Shown: positions 5,786-12,568 of the stretch, piece after piece
How positions within the stretch are numbered: the stretch's first letter is position 1
How the letters are laid out: every line of letters starts with the position of its first letter
NCBI GenBank assembly: GCA_009779455.1
Contig: WREG01000001.1
Coordinates: forward strand, 1 to 30,831
Direction: 5' to 3'
Origin: Oscillospiraceae bacterium
Lineage (GTDB): Bacteria > Bacillota > Clostridia > Oscillospirales > Acutalibacteraceae
Length of the DNA stretch: 30,831 bases
The notes under the pieces: generated by a model
Database searches by the model: none
What the model saw: only the letters and a program-made list of their open reading frames with translations
Told to the model about the DNA's origin: nothing
Translations under genes and position numbers: made by a program

Positions 5786-6888
5786 GAGGACGCCTGCATC
5801 TTCAGATACGCGTTGATAAACCCGTCCAGATCCCCGTCCATGACGGCGTTTATATTGCCGTTCTCGAAATTCGTCCTGTGGTCCTTCGCTAAAGTATATG
5901 GCATGAAAACATAGGAGCGGATCTGGCTCCCCCAGCCTATTTCCTTCTGGTCGCCTTTGATATCTTCAATTTTATCAAGGTGTTCGCGCTCTTTTATCTC
6001 AATAAGCTTCGATTTGAGCATAGTCAGCGCGACCTCCCTGTTCTGGTGCTGGCTGCGTTCCACCTGGCAGGAAGCGACAATGCCCGTGGGGATGTGCGTT
6101 AGCCGCACGGCCGACGAGGTTTTGTTTACCTTCTGCCCGCCCGCCCCGCTGGCGCGGTAAACGTCCATTTTGATATCCTCCGGCTTGATATCGACTTCTA
6201 TCGTGTCGTCGATCTCCGGCATGACCTCAAGGGACGCGAAAGAGGTGTGCCGCCTGCCCGACGAATCAAAGGGGGATATTCTCACAAGCCGGTGTATGCC
6301 CGTCTCGCTTTTCATAAAGCCGTAGGCATTTGTGCCTTCAATGAGGATAACGGCGGATTTAAGCCCCGCCTCGTCGCCGTCTAGGTAGTCGAGGGTGGAG
6401 GTTTTAAAGCCGTGCCGCTCGCCCCAGCGGTGGTACATCCTGAAAAGCATCAGCGCCCCGTCCTGCGCCTCGGTTCCGCCCGCACCCGCGTGGAAGGTGA
6501 GTATGGCGTTTTTTCCGTCATATTCGCCCGTTAAAAGAGTGGCTAAGGTCTGCGCTTCAAGCTCTTTTATAAAGCTTTCCGCGCCGCTTCCGCACTCTTC
6601 GAGCATGGTTTCGTCCTCTGCTTCATTCGCAAGCTCGATAAGCGTCAGGGTATCGTCAAAATTATTTTTAAGCGTATTATAGGCCGCAAGCTTGTTTTTT
6701 AATACGCTTATCCTTTGCAGAACCTTTTGGGAATTTTTAAGATCCCCCCAAAAGTTTTCGCCCGCCGTTTCCGTTTCAAGCGTCACTATTTCTTCCGACA
6801 TTTTTTCTATGCCCAAGGCCTCGCCCAAGTGCCGGAGCTTGTCTTTTTCCCCCAGCAGGGACAGCCTTAATTCTTCAAATTGTAACAT
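5776..6888 (-). CDS. prfB: Peptide chain release factor 2
   Basis: A 370-residue RF2, which releases the finished peptide at UGA and UAA codons. Evidence in order: an N-terminal helical domain (LQFEELRLSLLGEKDKLRH, ENFWGD), the anticodon-like recognition motif SPF at residues 205-207, and the peptidyl-hydrolase loop RASGAGGQKVNKTSSAVRL with GGQ at 250-252. The start is placed at the ATG at 6888, six bases after GGGAGG. The in-frame GTG at 6897 overlaps that ribosome site. Many bacterial prfB genes need a programmed +1 frameshift near codon 25; this one reads through in a single frame. The C-terminus (MQASSGD) runs into a G-rich repeat that supplies the stop codon. A promoter lies at 6908-6936. 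Confidence 0.96.
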   Translation of the reverse strand: MLQFEELRLSLLGEKDKLRHLGEALGIEKMSEEIVTLETETAGENFWGDLKNSQKVLQRISVLKNKLAAYNTLKNNFDDTLTLIELANEAEDETMLEECGSGAESFIKELEAQTLATLLTGEYDGKNAILTFHAGAGGTEAQDGALMLFRMYHRWGERHGFKTSTLDYLDGDEAGLKSAVILIEGTNAYGFMKSETGIHRLVRISPFDSSGRRHTSFASLEVMPEIDDTIEVDIKPEDIKMDVYRASGAGGQKVNKTSSAVRLTHIPTGIVASCQVERSQHQNREVALTMLKSKLIEIKEREHLDKIEDIKGDQKEIGWGSQIRSYVFMPYTLAKDHRTNFENGNINAVMDGDLDGFINAYLKMQASSGD

Positions 6889-6907
6889 ATATAACACCTC
6901 CCATTAT

Positions 6908-6936
6908 AATTTAACATAAAAATATGCCGATGTCAA
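6908..6936 (-). promoter_or_regulatory. prfB promoter
   Basis: On the minus strand TTGACA (6931-6936) is followed after 17 bp by TAAATT (6908-6913), predicting a start near 6901. A TATAAT lies 3 to 8 bases further down but has a poor spacer. It is back to back with the promoter of the acetyltransferase gene at 6992. Confidence 0.6.
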
Positions 6937-6955
6937 ATATTTCACCGTGTTTTTA

Positions 6956-6984
6956 TTGACATTCAATGTGATTTTGTTTAAAAT
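6956..6984 (+). promoter_or_regulatory. Promoter giving a probably leaderless acetyltransferase mRNA
   Basis: TTGACA (6956-6961) and TAAAAT (6979-6984) are 17 bp apart. The expected start near 6991 is one base from the ATG at 6992, so the mRNA would have almost no leader. No ribosome site is visible. Confidence 0.6.
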
Positions 6985-6991
6985 AATAGAT

Positions 6992-7564
6992 ATGAGAAAA
7001 ATAAACGAAAAAGAAATAGGCGCGGCGGCGGGATTGCTGGCGGTAGCTTTTATTGACGACCCCATGTTCTCCTATTTTTTCAAGAATAGGCGGACAAGAG
7101 CCGATAAAGCGTTTTATTATATGAAATACGAGCTTTTGCAGTGCATGAATTACACGTATATGGGGGATGAAAACGAATTTGTCGCCGTGTATAAAAAGCC
7201 GGGCGATAAAGACCGCCCCGTGCCTGTTTCTTATATGCTCAAAATGCCGTTCAGAGCGGGATTCGCGGGAATCATCAAATCTTTGCGTTACCCTGCTTTC
7301 GCAAACGGCTTGAAAAAAAAATATATGCCCCCCGGCGGCGGTTATTTAAAGCTTATCGCGGTAAAAGAGGAATTCCGGGGGCGCGGGATAGCGAAAAAAG
7401 CAGTCGCGGAGCTGTCGGGGAACAGTGAGGCATACCTTGAGACCCAAAACCCTATAAACGTTGAAATATACAAAAAAATGGGCTTTGTATTGCTTGAGGG
7501 AAAGGCTTTCGCGCCGGGAGTTACACATTTTTGCATGATAAAAAGTGGGAAAAGTGGGCAGTGA
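6992..7564 (+). CDS. GNAT-family N-acetyltransferase
   Basis: A 190-residue soluble protein. The core GNAT motif A is at residues 115-140: YLKLIAVKEEFRGRGIAKKAV, containing the acetyl-CoA pyrophosphate-binding R-G-x-G-[IA] signature. Motif B follows as YLETQNPINVEIYKKMGFVLLE. The N-terminal part (AAGLLAVAFIDDPMFSYFF) resembles acetyltransferases that begin with a helix reading AFxxDPxxxY. The acceptor substrate is unknown. The start is set at 6992, where the sequence becomes protein-like (MRKINEKEIGAAAGLL). An upstream ATG at 6947 lies in front of the -35 box and would not be transcribed. No ribosome site precedes 6992, and the promoter position suggests a leaderless message. It is the first of a run of acetyltransferase genes on this strand. 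Confidence 0.85.
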   Translation: MRKINEKEIGAAAGLLAVAFIDDPMFSYFFKNRRTRADKAFYYMKYELLQCMNYTYMGDENEFVAVYKKPGDKDRPVPVSYMLKMPFRAGFAGIIKSLRYPAFANGLKKKYMPPGGGYLKLIAVKEEFRGRGIAKKAVAELSGNSEAYLETQNPINVEIYKKMGFVLLEGKAFAPGVTHFCMIKSGKSGQ

Positions 7565-7586
7565 GCAGAAAAAATAAAAAAACATA

Positions 7587-7615
7587 TTGCATAATGGAAA
7601 AATGTATGTTATACT
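7587..7615 (+). promoter_or_regulatory. Promoter of the 36-residue membrane peptide gene
   Basis: TTGCAT (7587-7592) and TATACT (7610-7615) are separated by 17 bp. Transcription would start near 7622, about 30 bases before the ATG at 7651. Confidence 0.6.
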
Positions 7616-7650
7616 GCTTCCATTATAGAAAAAAGGAGGCAAAAGCCCGC

Positions 7651-7761
7651 ATGAAAACGGTTTCGCAAAATTCAAATATGCAGGAAATGCGAGTTATTCT
7701 TGTCGCAATGCTTATGCTTTGCGCCGGGTTTTTGCTGTTATATTTGCAATCGAATTTATAA
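7651..7761 (+). CDS. Small single-span membrane peptide (36 residues)
   Basis: A short gene with its own promoter (7587-7615), a strong AAGGAGG ribosome site and its own terminator (7783-7825), so it is very probably expressed as a single-gene unit. The product has a polar N-terminus (MKTVSQNSNMQEMR) and one hydrophobic helix, VILVAMLMLCAGFLLLYL, ending QSNL. The ribosome site is 11 bases from the ATG, slightly long. No known family is recognised. The arrangement resembles a membrane microprotein or a small toxin, but no facing antisense promoter is apparent and the basic tail seen in many type I toxins is absent. Function is open. Confidence 0.65.
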   Translation: MKTVSQNSNMQEMRVILVAMLMLCAGFLLLYLQSNL

Positions 7762-7782
7762 AAAATAAAAAGATGCAGAAAT

Positions 7783-7825
7783 AAACGGTTGAAAGCTGGC
7801 AGATAAAACGCTTTCAGCCGTTTTT
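7783..7825 (+). terminator. Rho-independent terminator after the 36-residue peptide gene
   Basis: The arms AAACGGTTGAAAGC (7783-7796) and GCTTTCAGCCGTTT (7810-7823) differ at one G:U-type position and are followed by a T-run. The stem ends transcription 22 bases after the stop codon. Confidence 0.8.
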
Positions 7826-7840
7826 AATTTATCCCACAGC

Positions 7841-7868
7841 CCGTAGGGGAAGGCCTCGTGTCCTCCCG
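7841..7868 (+). repeat. Dispersed element related to the insertion in iorA
   Basis: The 28 bases begin CCGTAGGGGAAGG and end TCCCG. On the minus strand 17021-17049 begins CCGTAGGGGACGG and ends TCCCG with the same length within one base. The first ten and last five bases are identical. Here it is intergenic; in iorA it is coding. Confidence 0.55.
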
Positions 7869-7904
7869 TGATGATATCTATAATTTAAAAAAAGGGGGAA
7901 ATAT

Positions 7905-8864
7905 ATGCAAAATTACGAAATCATAAAATTAAAGCCCGCGGATTTTCAAAAATGCTCAAACATCTGGAACATGGAAAACAGGCCCAGCCTTACAATGTCC
8001 CGCTATAACCAGCTTGTTTCAGGCAGCCGCGCCTCTTATGTCTACACCGTAAACGGCGAGTTCCTAGGCGAAGGCGCTATTGTGTTTGAAAATGACGACC
8101 CGGATTACACTATAACGGGGCGGCGTGTTAACCTTTCGTTTCTGGTTGTGAAGGAGGGGTATAGAAATCAGGGTATCGGCGGTATTCTAGTTGACTATAT
8201 TTTAAACAAGGCGGAAGAAATGGGATATAAAGAAATCAGCATCGGCGTTGACAAGAAAAACGCGGCAGCCCTGCATCTTTATCGGAAAAAAGGCTTCACG
8301 GAGGTTATATTTGACGGCGAGGACGAAGACGGGCCTTATTATAAACTGCTGAAAAGGCTGGGCAGCGTAACAATCCGCCTCGCCGCCCCCGCCGACGCGC
8401 CCGATATGGCGGAGGCGCATATGCGCTCGTGGGAGGTCGCCTATAAGGATATCATCCCCGAGAGCTATATCAGCGAAAAGGTCGCCACGCGCCCGGCGTT
8501 ATATAAACAAATCATTACCGACGAAAACAAGACAAATTATGTCATTCAAAAGGGCGGCAAAACAGCGGGCGTCATGAGTATCGCCCCGGATCAGGATGAC
8601 GATGCGGGCGAAAATTTTTACAGACTGCAAAGCCTATACCTCCACCCGGATTACTACCGTCAGGGTATCGGCACCAGGGCTGTAAACTTCGCCTTTGACA
8701 AAGCGCGCAGCCTTGGCAAAACGGCCATGACCGTCTGGGTTTTAGAGGAAAATATAAATTCTATTAAATTTTATGAAAAATGCGGATTTATCGCAGACGG
8801 CAAAACAAAAATATTAGAATGCGGCAAATCTCTTATCGCAATCAGAATGAGGAGGGACTTGTGA
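7905..8864 (+). CDS. Tandem double GNAT acetyltransferase
   Basis: A 319-residue protein with two GNAT folds in series. The N-terminal domain (about 1-148) has motif A as NLSFLVVKEGYRNQGIGGIL, and motif B as GVDKKNAAALHLYRKKGFTEV. The C-terminal domain (about 152-319) starts TIRLAAPADAPDMAEAH. It has motif A as LQSLYLHPDYYRQGIGTRAV and motif B as VWVLEENINSIKFYEKCGF. Both domains keep the Q/R-x-x-G-x-G/A acetyl-CoA signature (RNQGIG, YRQGIG), so both may be active. The C-terminal domain resembles single-domain acetyltransferases of the type that acylate small amines, but the substrate is unknown. The AAGGGGG ribosome site precedes the ATG. The stop overlaps the next gene in a GTGA junction, indicating coupled translation with the methyltransferase. 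Confidence 0.88.
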   Translation: MQNYEIIKLKPADFQKCSNIWNMENRPSLTMSRYNQLVSGSRASYVYTVNGEFLGEGAIVFENDDPDYTITGRRVNLSFLVVKEGYRNQGIGGILVDYILNKAEEMGYKEISIGVDKKNAAALHLYRKKGFTEVIFDGEDEDGPYYKLLKRLGSVTIRLAAPADAPDMAEAHMRSWEVAYKDIIPESYISEKVATRPALYKQIITDENKTNYVIQKGGKTAGVMSIAPDQDDDAGENFYRLQSLYLHPDYYRQGIGTRAVNFAFDKARSLGKTAMTVWVLEENINSIKFYEKCGFIADGKTKILECGKSLIAIRMRRDL

Positions 8865-9658
8865 CGGCAAGCAACAAAGAAAAAATATACGAAAGATACG
8901 GCGGCGGCTCCCCTGAGGACGGCCGCGAAAATTCCTCGCGCACCGCGTGGCTGGAATTCCATTATACAAAAAAAGCTTTAAGCGAATTTATTAAAAAAGA
9001 CAGCCGGGTTTTGGAAACCGGCTGTGCAACGGGTTACTACGCCATGCATTTCGCGGGCAAATGCAGAGAATACGTCGGAGTTGACCTTTTCCCGCCGCAT
9101 ATTAGGCTTTTCAATAAAAAGATAAAACAAAACAGGCTTAAAAATGTATCCTGCCGCGTGGGCGACGCGACTGATTTAAAAGGCATCGAAACGGGCGGCT
9201 TTGACGCTGTCTTTTGCTTGGGGCCGATGTACCACCTGCCGCCGGAGGAGCGCGAGCTTGTGTTCGCGGAATGCGGGCGCGTCTGCAAGCCCGGCGGGGT
9301 CACAGCCTTCGCCTATATAAACAAAATCGGGGTATACGCCGGGGCCTGCGTGCATGACGAATACAGGGAAATATATCCCAACCCGAAAACCGATAAAGCC
9401 GTGTTTGAATTGGGGACGGACGACGAAAGGCCGGGCTTGTTCTATTTCACAATGCCCGAGGAGATGGAGGAAGCCGCCGCACGGCACGGGCTTGCAAAAA
9501 TCCGCAATACGGGGCTGGACTTTTTTGTCACTATGAGCGTGGCCGACAAGATGGATGACGAAAAATTCGCGGTTTTCATGGAACTGGCGGATAAAATGGC
9601 CGAATACGAATCCTGTACGGGGATGAGCAATCATGCGCTATTGATTTGCAGAAAATAG
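8861..9658 (+). CDS. Class I SAM-dependent methyltransferase
   Basis: A 265-residue protein. SAM-binding motif I is VLETGCATGYYAMHFAG at about residues 49-65. The acidic end of strand 2 is YVGVDLFPPHI, motif II is AVFCLGPMYHLPPEER, and a post-motif helix reads FAECGRVCKPGGVTAFAYI. The start is taken at the GTG at 8861, five bases after GGAGG, overlapping the previous stop by four bases. An ATG at 8780 in the same frame lies inside the previous gene and has no ribosome site. The acceptor is unknown. Translation is coupled to the double-domain acetyltransferase, which suggests the two modify the same small molecule or protein; that is inference. Confidence 0.88.
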   Translation: MTASNKEKIYERYGGGSPEDGRENSSRTAWLEFHYTKKALSEFIKKDSRVLETGCATGYYAMHFAGKCREYVGVDLFPPHIRLFNKKIKQNRLKNVSCRVGDATDLKGIETGGFDAVFCLGPMYHLPPEERELVFAECGRVCKPGGVTAFAYINKIGVYAGACVHDEYREIYPNPKTDKAVFELGTDDERPGLFYFTMPEEMEEAAARHGLAKIRNTGLDFFVTMSVADKMDDEKFAVFMELADKMAEYESCTGMSNHALLICRK

Positions 9659-9691
9659 ACTTCAAATTTTTTATAAAGGGGAATAGGCAAT

Positions 9692-10531
9692 ATGAAATTC
9701 ACACATTACGAGGCGGCGAAAGATTTTTCTGATGACGTGCTGGAGGTATTGAACCGGCACGAGATACAAAACAACCTGTTTTACGGCAATATCGGCGACG
9801 GCCCGAATAAATTCATGGCGAGCGTAAAAGACGGCGGCGGCAACGTGATTCTGACCGCGATACGCACGGCCCCGTACCCGATGGTTATGTATGAAACGGA
9901 TAATGTACGGAGCGATGAAGCCGTCAAATTTTTCGCCCGCGCCCTTGCGGAAAACAACATTGAAATTGATATTGTCATGGCGGAAAAAGAGCTTGCGAAG
10001 AATTTTTGCGATTATTATGGTAATTTGACGGGTGAAAAATATCACAACAACGAAAATCTTGTGCTTTACGTGCTTGAAAAGGTTAACAGGCTTGATTTAG
10101 CAAAAGGAGAGTTCCGCGTTGTTAATGAGCGGGATATGTTCTGGCTGCCGTACTGGTGCGCGGACTTCCAGCCCGCCTGCAATCTCGGCGAATTCAATCT
10201 TGATAAAGGGCTTGAGCAGGCGAATAAAATAATAGGGAACGGCAGTGCTTTTGTGTGGGAGGACGGCTTCCCCGTTTCCCTCGCGGCAAAAGTCAGAACC
10301 GTTTCAGACTGCGCCTTCATCGGCACGGTCTATACCCCGCCGAACCTGCGCGGCAGGGGATACAGCACCGCCTGCGTTTCGCGCCTGTCGCAAAAACTGC
10401 TTGGCGACGGCTTTAAATACTGCGCCTTATACGCCGACTGCGCCAACCCTTATTCAAACAGGATATATCAGAAGATCGGGTACAGGGAAGTTTTTTGGTA
10501 TGACCAGTATAAGCTTACGGGGGAGGAATAA
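9692..10531 (+). CDS. GNAT-family acetyltransferase with N-terminal extension
   Basis: A 279-residue protein. Residues 1-130 form an alpha/beta domain with no recognised motif (VILTAIRTAPYPMVMYETD). The C-terminal 140 residues form a GNAT domain: SAFVWEDGFPVSLAAK, motif A IGTVYTPPNLRGRGYSTACV (R-G-R-G-Y variant of the acetyl-CoA loop), and motif B LYADCANPYSNRIYQKIGYREV. This two-part architecture is common in Firmicutes acetyltransferases of unknown acceptor. A GGGG ribosome site lies about 9 bases before the ATG. The gene begins 33 bases after the methyltransferase gene and ends 2 bases before the next acetyltransferase gene, so the three are very likely one operon. Confidence 0.88.
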   Translation: MKFTHYEAAKDFSDDVLEVLNRHEIQNNLFYGNIGDGPNKFMASVKDGGGNVILTAIRTAPYPMVMYETDNVRSDEAVKFFARALAENNIEIDIVMAEKELAKNFCDYYGNLTGEKYHNNENLVLYVLEKVNRLDLAKGEFRVVNERDMFWLPYWCADFQPACNLGEFNLDKGLEQANKIIGNGSAFVWEDGFPVSLAAKVRTVSDCAFIGTVYTPPNLRGRGYSTACVSRLSQKLLGDGFKYCALYADCANPYSNRIYQKIGYREVFWYDQYKLTGEE

Positions 10532-10533
10532 TA

Positions 10534-11130
10534 ATGCTGACGCACAAAGGAACCGTAACGCTGACAACAAAACGCCTGATTTTGCGCCGCCTTACAATTG
10601 ACGATGTCCCGGCAATGTTCAGGGATTACGCGACCGACGGCAAAATGACGAAATACCTGACATGGGAGCCGTATACGGACATGGAAAAACTGCGGGAATT
10701 TGTAGAAAAGCGCGTTGCCGATTATGAAAATATCATGTATTACCATTGGGCGGTCACAATGGGCGGCGAATTTATCGGGACAATAAATCTTCACGCTATA
10801 TTCGATGAAGCCGAACGTTGCGAGATGGGCTATTGCATAGGCTCAAAATGGTGGAACAAAGGCGTTATGACCGAAGCCGCTGCCGAGGTTATCCGCTTCG
10901 CTTTCGAGGAACTGAACGCCAACAAGGTAAGCGCTTCGCATGACACCCAAAACGCCGCGTCGGGCGCGGTCATGAGGAAAAACGGAATGAAACAGGAAGG
11001 GTTGTTGCGCGAGCATTCCATGAGAAAAGACGGCACGAGGGGGGATATGGCGTGTTACGCTATTTTAAGAAGCGAATGGGAGAAAATCAAGAATAAGAAA
11101 TATGAATATTTACCACTTCGGGAAAATTGA
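10534..11130 (+). CDS. RimJ/RimL-like GNAT acetyltransferase
   Basis: A 198-residue protein of the branch that includes ribosomal-protein N-acetyltransferases RimJ and RimL. The signs are the opening TLTTKRLILRRLTIDDVPAMF, YTDMEKLREFVEKRV, IGTINLHAIF, CEMGYCIGSKWWNKGVMTEA (variant of the acetyl-CoA loop), and the C-terminal GAVMRKNGMKQEGLLREHS and YAILRSEWEK. In this branch the loop often reads W-x-x-G-[IY]-x-[TS]-E-A. The acceptor could be a ribosomal protein or a small molecule. The ribosome site GGGGGAGG sits at the end of the previous gene. The 3' end overlaps the metallophosphoesterase gene on the opposite strand by 44 bases. Confidence 0.88.
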   Translation: MLTHKGTVTLTTKRLILRRLTIDDVPAMFRDYATDGKMTKYLTWEPYTDMEKLREFVEKRVADYENIMYYHWAVTMGGEFIGTINLHAIFDEAERCEMGYCIGSKWWNKGVMTEAAAEVIRFAFEELNANKVSASHDTQNAASGAVMRKNGMKQEGLLREHSMRKDGTRGDMACYAILRSEWEKIKNKKYEYLPLREN

Positions 11131-12001
11131 AAAGCCTCAGCGGGAATAGGCTGTTCCCAAGCCCTCGGCTTACTATCATTTTGTTGCAGAACGGTTCCTC
11201 TTCATATAATCCCGTATAATATTTCGGAAACAGCCCCTGCCCCGGGGCGGCAACCCCGCCGATAAACGGCAGTATGAACTGCCCGCCGTGGGCGTGGCCC
11301 GAAAGCATAAGGTCAAATTTATAATTTTTATAGGAATCCCCGCCGATAAGGGCGTAATGTTCCGGGTAATGGGATAAAACAATGTTGAACCCGCCCGTCT
11401 CGGACAGACGGCCGAGCAAGCCGCCGGAAGCCCGCAGGCTTTCGCCCGCTTCTTCTTCAAGCCCCAAAATATTCACTTTGTTCCCGTTGATATCGAAAGC
11501 CGCTGTTTCATTTGCCAATAAAATTATCCCTTTTTCGATGAGTTTGCCCGCGATCTCGTCCCTGCGCCCCGTATAGCCTTCATTATTGCCCAAAATGCAG
11601 GCCAGCGGCCATTCGCCGCTTAAAGATTCGATAAATTCGGCGGTCTCTTCAATATTTTTCGCGTTTTTATCAATAATATCGCCCGTTATAACGATAAGAT
11701 CGGGCGATTGTTCTTTAATGACATCATAAAGCCTGCGGCTGCCCTTGCCGAATTGCTTGCCGTGCAGGTCGGACAGATGGATAATGTTAAAAGGCGTTTC
11801 GATATGCGCCGATATGTTGACATCAGTGACCACAATATGATTGTTTTGATAATAAGCGAAAAAGATAAAAACTGCCGTTAAAATAAAAGCGCCGGCAATG
11901 AAAAACATCCGTTTATTTATCTTTTTTAAAGTCTTATTATCCTCGGTTTGCCAGTTGATATATTCTTTCAGCGCCCTTGGCGAAAAAATTGTATTATTCA
12001 T
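11087..12001 (-). CDS. Membrane-anchored metallophosphoesterase (YkuE/YaeI-like)
   Basis: A 304-residue protein. A transmembrane anchor at about residues 32-50 is followed by a calcineurin-like phosphoesterase domain with the full metal-binding set: HLSDLHG (75-81), ITGDIID (105-111), ILGNNE (136-141), LSHYPEHY and SGHAHGGQF. The usual D-x-H and GNHE motifs are thus present, with GNNE in place of GNHE. Family members with this architecture often hydrolyse lipid-linked or nucleotide phosphates, for instance UDP-diacylglucosamine in YkuE/LpxH-like branches. The substrate here is unknown. The ATG overlaps the 3' end of the antitoxin-like gene by 8 bases, so expression is probably coupled to it. 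The 3' end overlaps an acetyltransferase gene by 44 bases tail to tail. Confidence 0.88.
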   Translation of the reverse strand: MNNTIFSPRALKEYINWQTEDNKTLKKINKRMFFIAGAFILTAVFIFFAYYQNNHIVVTDVNISAHIETPFNIIHLSDLHGKQFGKGSRRLYDVIKEQSPDLIVITGDIIDKNAKNIEETAEFIESLSGEWPLACILGNNEGYTGRRDEIAGKLIEKGIILLANETAAFDINGNKVNILGLEEEAGESLRASGGLLGRLSETGGFNIVLSHYPEHYALIGGDSYKNYKFDLMLSGHAHGGQFILPFIGGVAAPGQGLFPKYYTGLYEEEPFCNKMIVSRGLGNSLFPLRLFNFPEVVNIHISYS

Positions 12002-12272
12002 TTTCCATCGCCTCCAGCTCTGCCATGGTTTTCACTATTACGTTTCCGGCATTTGCCTGAGCAATAGACTCTTCAAGGATTTTCATGTTGTATTCATTGA
12101 AATATTCGTCATACTTGTTTTTTGCCTTGATTTGAAACGGTATGGCCTGCTCCCGTATCGCCTGGCGGAAAAACACGTTAATAGCTCCGGATATGCTCAA
12201 CCCTAACAATGCAAACAGTGCTTCGGCGTCTCTTTTTACGTCATCTTCAATTCTAACGGTAATATTAGTCAT
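11994..12272 (-). CDS. RelB/DinJ-family antitoxin without a cognate toxin
   Basis: A 92-residue protein. The N-terminal ribbon-helix-helix reads TNITVRIEDDVKRDAEALF and LGLSISGAINVFFRQA; this is the DNA-binding and dimerisation part in RelB/DinJ. The C-terminal NAGNVIVKTMAELEAME matches the toxin-wrapping tail of that family. The start is at the ATG at 12272, 8 bases after AGAGG; an upstream in-frame ATG (12335) lies inside the promoter. RelE/YafQ-type toxin genes normally follow within a few bases, but here a metallophosphoesterase gene follows with an 8-base overlap. The antitoxin is therefore an orphan, or it regulates the metallophosphoesterase as a repressor. Its promoter is at 12306-12335. 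Confidence 0.85.
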   Translation of the reverse strand: MTNITVRIEDDVKRDAEALFALLGLSISGAINVFFRQAIREQAIPFQIKAKNKYDEYFNEYNMKILEESIAQANAGNVIVKTMAELEAMENE

Positions 12273-12305
12273 GATAAAAACCTCTTTGTTTATATTTGTA
12301 TTAAC

Positions 12306-12335
12306 ATTATACGCTATTATAATGTGCTTTGCCAA
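12306..12335 (-). promoter_or_regulatory. Promoter of the antitoxin-metallophosphoesterase operon
   Basis: On the minus strand TTGGCA (12330-12335) and TATAAT (12306-12311) are separated by 18 bp. A second TATAAT-like box lies inside the spacer. The predicted start is near 12300. Confidence 0.65.
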
Positions 12336-12364
12336 TACATTTATTCGTTTTTTAATATCTATTA

Positions 12365-12396
12365 ATAAATTCGGCGGTCTCTTCGATATTTCTCGC
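12365..12396 (-). repeat. Duplicated fragment of the metallophosphoesterase gene
   Basis: These 32 bases match 11631-11662 inside the metallophosphoesterase gene at 30 of 32 positions, in the same orientation. The match covers the coding region around EFIESLSG-upstream ETAEF. Flanking sequence does not match, so this is a short vestige, in a 233-base stretch (12336-12568) that otherwise holds only a terminator hairpin. Confidence 0.7.
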
Positions 12397-12516
12397 CTGT
12401 CTAAGTGTCATTCGGCGCAGGCGGGCTTTCGCCCTCCGAGGAGAATGGCAACGGCAGACGCAAAATAGGCCGCAAAGATACAATACTTTTAGTTGGGGGT
12501 TGGTATGGGTTTAAAT

Positions 12517-12551
12517 AAAGCTTCACCGCCCCTTGGGGGCAGTGAAGCTTT
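12517..12551 (-). terminator. Terminator of the beta-helix protein gene
   Basis: The arms are AAAGCTTCACCGCCCC (12517-12532) and GGGGCAGTGAAGCTTT (12536-12551), with one G:U-type position and a 3-base loop. On the minus strand it is followed by ATTTAAA. It lies 18 bases after the stop of the gene at 12569. It could work in both directions. Confidence 0.75.
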
Positions 12552-12568
12552 CGTTCATAAAAGGGGGG

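Noticed and set aside
6700..6888. Programmed +1 frameshift in prfB
   Set aside because: The usual site (a slippery CUU-UGA after about 25 codons) was looked for; the frame is continuous from the ATG at 6888 and the protein aligns from its first residues.
6947..6991. Upstream start for the acetyltransferase gene (ATG at 6947)
   Set aside because: It lies ahead of the -35 box of the only good promoter and adds a hydrophobic non-family segment without a ribosome site.
7651..7825. Second type I toxin-antitoxin locus
   Set aside because: The small membrane peptide lacks a facing antisense promoter and the basic tail, so it is reported only as a small membrane peptide gene.
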